NCBI RefSeq assembly: GCF_900103125.1
Contig: NZ_FNJV01000001.1
Span: 806,001-870,000 of the forward strand
Reading direction: 5' to 3'
Source of the DNA: Mucilaginibacter sp. OK268
GTDB lineage: Bacteria; Bacteroidota; Bacteroidia; Sphingobacteriales; Sphingobacteriaceae
Length of the DNA stretch: 64,000 bases
In this document: piece after piece, positions 62,518-64,000 of the stretch
How positions within the stretch are numbered: the first letter of the stretch is position 1
Layout: each line of letters starts with the position of its first letter
Translations under genes and position numbers: made by a program
Notes under the pieces: generated by a model
The model's input: the letters and a program-made list of their open reading frames with translations, nothing else
Told to the model about the DNA's origin: nothing
The model's database searches: none

Positions 62518-63375
62518 TTATGTTGTTGCTAACAGGAATATTTCCCCACTTGCAGGTAAAAGGTTGTCGGCCCGGTTCATAAAATAGAGTTGTTCCATAT
62601 CCTTTGCTGAGGTCGTTTTTGCTTTCTTAAAACCCGTCTCATGAGCTAAAGCCAATACTTCGTAAGGAGTAAAAAAACTAATAAATGGCGTACCGGCTTC
62701 ACGGGCGCCTTTCTCTGCTATTTGTTGCAAAAATTTATCTTCTTCATTAAGCAGGTCCATTGATAAATAAAAAGCCATCGCCAATTTTGAACCTGGTGCA
62801 AGGGTTGTAAGCTGACGTAAGGTAGCCAGAATTGCTTCTCTTGTAAGATATAAGCTAACGCCGGTGCAAGCTACAACAGCCGGTTTGTTGATGTCAAAGC
62901 CTGCATTTAATAATTGCTCCCACCAGGAAGAGATCTCAAAATCAACAGAAACAAAGTGCAGCCATTCCGGAACGCCGAGGCCTAGTTCAATTAATCTTTG
63001 TTGTTTCCAGGTTTGTGTATCGGGCTGATCAATTTCAAATACCTGAAGTTTGGATGCAATATCTGCTCTCCGCTGGGCAAATGTGTCAAGTCCGGCACCA
63101 AGAATAACATACTGACTGATCCCTTGCGTGCTTTGTTCAATAATTAAATCCTCAATAAAACGGGCACGGGCCACAATAGATGCCCGAAGACGTTTGGTAA
63201 ATTCCGGGTGCATATCCGGGCGTTGCTGCCACTCCTCATTTGGTGCAATCAATTTTAACCCTACCTCGTCTTCAAGTATGTGTGGAGAGGCATCTATTTG
63301 AACATGCATTGCTCTCCATAAAGCTGTTCTTACAGCCGTATTATCAGGTTCTACTGTTTTTTTGTTCTGATCCAT
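62518..63375 (-). CDS. Class I SAM-dependent methyltransferase (LCM/PPM1-like)
   Basis: A 285-residue methyltransferase of the leucine-carboxyl-methyltransferase-like group. YVILGAGLDTFAQRR is the SAM site, FEIDQPDTQTWKQQRL follows as the acidic loop, and ACTGVSLYLTREA the later motif. The substrate is unknown; in Bacteroidota and Actinobacteria such enzymes often modify small molecules. The broken VOC gene lies 13 bases downstream. Confidence 0.88.
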   Translation of the reverse strand: MDQNKKTVEPDNTAVRTALWRAMHVQIDASPHILEDEVGLKLIAPNEEWQQRPDMHPEFTKRLRASIVARARFIEDLIIEQSTQGISQYVILGAGLDTFAQRRADIASKLQVFEIDQPDTQTWKQQRLIELGLGVPEWLHFVSVDFEISSWWEQLLNAGFDINKPAVVACTGVSLYLTREAILATLRQLTTLAPGSKLAMAFYLSMDLLNEEDKFLQQIAEKGAREAGTPFISFFTPYEVLALAHETGFKKAKTTSAKDMEQLYFMNRADNLLPASGEIFLLATT

Positions 63376-63435
63376 TTAGTTTTGAAATTACCGCCAAATC
63401 TTTATTGACGGTAATTCTTATTAAATTTAAAGAAG

Positions 63436-63810
63436 TTATTTTGATGAATGCAGACCAATTAAATTTCCTTCGGTATCTTCTATCAAAGCAATAAAACCAA
63501 AATCACCTACACTTAATTTGGAACGAAGGATCTTTCCGCCTGCAGACTCAACCCGGCTTAGTTCTGCATTGATCTCTTCCGAAGCAAAATAGATCAGGGA
63601 ACCACCGCCTCCCGGCTTTACTTCATCTAATTTAACCAATGCCCCATTTATATTTTCATTGCCGGGAAAAGTAGCATATTGCATTTGCGAATGCCGGTCA
63701 CTACTCATCGGAATATCTGTTAGTTTATATTTAAATACCTCGGTGTAAAATTGTTTCGCCCTGTTAAAGTCCGAAGTATAGATTTCAAACCAGCTAATTA
63801 CATTTTTCAT
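63436..63810 (-). CDS. VOC family protein
   Basis: A 124-residue vicinal-oxygen-chelate fold protein: ISWFEIYTSDFNRAKQFYTE at the N-terminus and ALIEDTEGNLIGLHS at the end, with the expected beta-alpha-beta-beta-beta repeats. Family members include glyoxalases and antibiotic-binding proteins; the metal ligands are not certain. It lies 60 bases upstream of the methyltransferase on the same strand. Confidence 0.85.
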   Translation of the reverse strand: MKNVISWFEIYTSDFNRAKQFYTEVFKYKLTDIPMSSDRHSQMQYATFPGNENINGALVKLDEVKPGGGGSLIYFASEEINAELSRVESAGGKILRSKLSVGDFGFIALIEDTEGNLIGLHSSK

Positions 63811-63895
63811 CTCATTTTTATTTTGAAGTTTATTAATGAGACAAAATTAACCTACACAGATTTTAGAAGATTGTAAAAAACCGACAGTACCCCCT

Positions 63896-64000
63896 TTATG
63901 ATTCCCATTCGGGAAAGCCAGGCATCCGTTCAATAGCTTTACGGAGATAGATGCTCGGGCTTACGCCGGAGAATATTTTAAAATCACGTATAAAATGAGA
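63896..64000 (-). CDS. AraC family regulator, C-terminal end (cut by window edge)
   Basis: The last 34 codons run in from the right edge on the minus strand: SHFIRDFKIFSGVSPSIYLR, then RKAIERMPGFPEWES before the stop at 63896. This is the second HTH of an AraC-type regulator. The gene starts outside the window. Confidence 0.8.
   Translation of the reverse strand, partial: SHFIRDFKIFSGVSPSIYLRKAIERMPGFPEWES

Noticed and set aside
63240..63494. 84-codon plus-strand frame at the right end
   Set aside because: It lies antisense to the methyltransferase and VOC genes and shows no protein features.

Overview
The window looks like chromosomal DNA of a Bacteroidota bacterium, most likely a soil or plant-associated member of the Sphingobacteriaceae (Mucilaginibacter/Pedobacter-like). 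The basis is two SusC/SusD pairs, GLPGLI and DUF2807 proteins, a LytS/LytTR pair, promoters of the TTTG-N20-TAnnTTTG type, and many short intergenic palindromic repeats. The genus is inference; no rRNA is present.

Region 1 (1-7 kb) carries the end of an AI-2E-type permease, CysQ (PAP phosphatase), a ChrA-family permease coupled to a PAPS-type sulfotransferase, a secreted M1 aminopeptidase, and CysC (APS kinase). PAPS supply, PAPS use and PAP clean-up therefore sit together. Region 2 (7-24 kb) is a polysaccharide utilisation locus: SusC, SusD, an arylsulfotransferase-like lipoprotein overlapping a dihaem cytochrome c, a DUF6067 glycosidase-like protein, a DUF5107/TPR protein, a DUF3472 protein and a GH35 beta-galactosidase. 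Region 3 (24-37 kb) has an ankyrin protein, a MocR regulator divergent from an MDR dehydrogenase, an SDR-type threonine dehydrogenase, a sugar-kinase-like phosphotransferase, a LacI regulator and several small metabolic genes.

The strongest unexplained signal links regions 1 to 3. The exact palindrome CAAACGTTTG occurs seven times, always between genes and just upstream of a gene: the chrA operon, the M1-cysC operon, susC (two copies), the threonine dehydrogenase, the kinase, and lacI itself. This predicts one autoregulated LacI-family regulon joining sulfuryl-group metabolism to glycan use. A second strong signal is a roughly 280-bp non-coding element in two copies (674-950 and 28940-29219). 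It has a promoter-like start, a hairpin with a compensatory base-pair change, and GTTAAAA motifs at 10-11 bp spacing.

Region 4 (37-51 kb) has a TonB-dependent receptor with a GLPGLI protein, a divergent LytS/LytTR two-component pair, and a second PUL (GH43, SusC, SusD, GH71/99-like). Region 5 (51-64 kb) has tRNA-Gly and tRNA-Leu, a decayed amidase-SH3 pseudogene, and a run of small stress, regulator and enzyme genes: GlsB, GNAT, Tam, FAD monooxygenase, AraC, three SRPBCC proteins, MarR, HxlR, a flavodoxin-fold quinone reductase, a frameshifted VOC gene, a methyltransferase, and the end of an AraC gene at the edge. Several carry clear operator-like palindromes.
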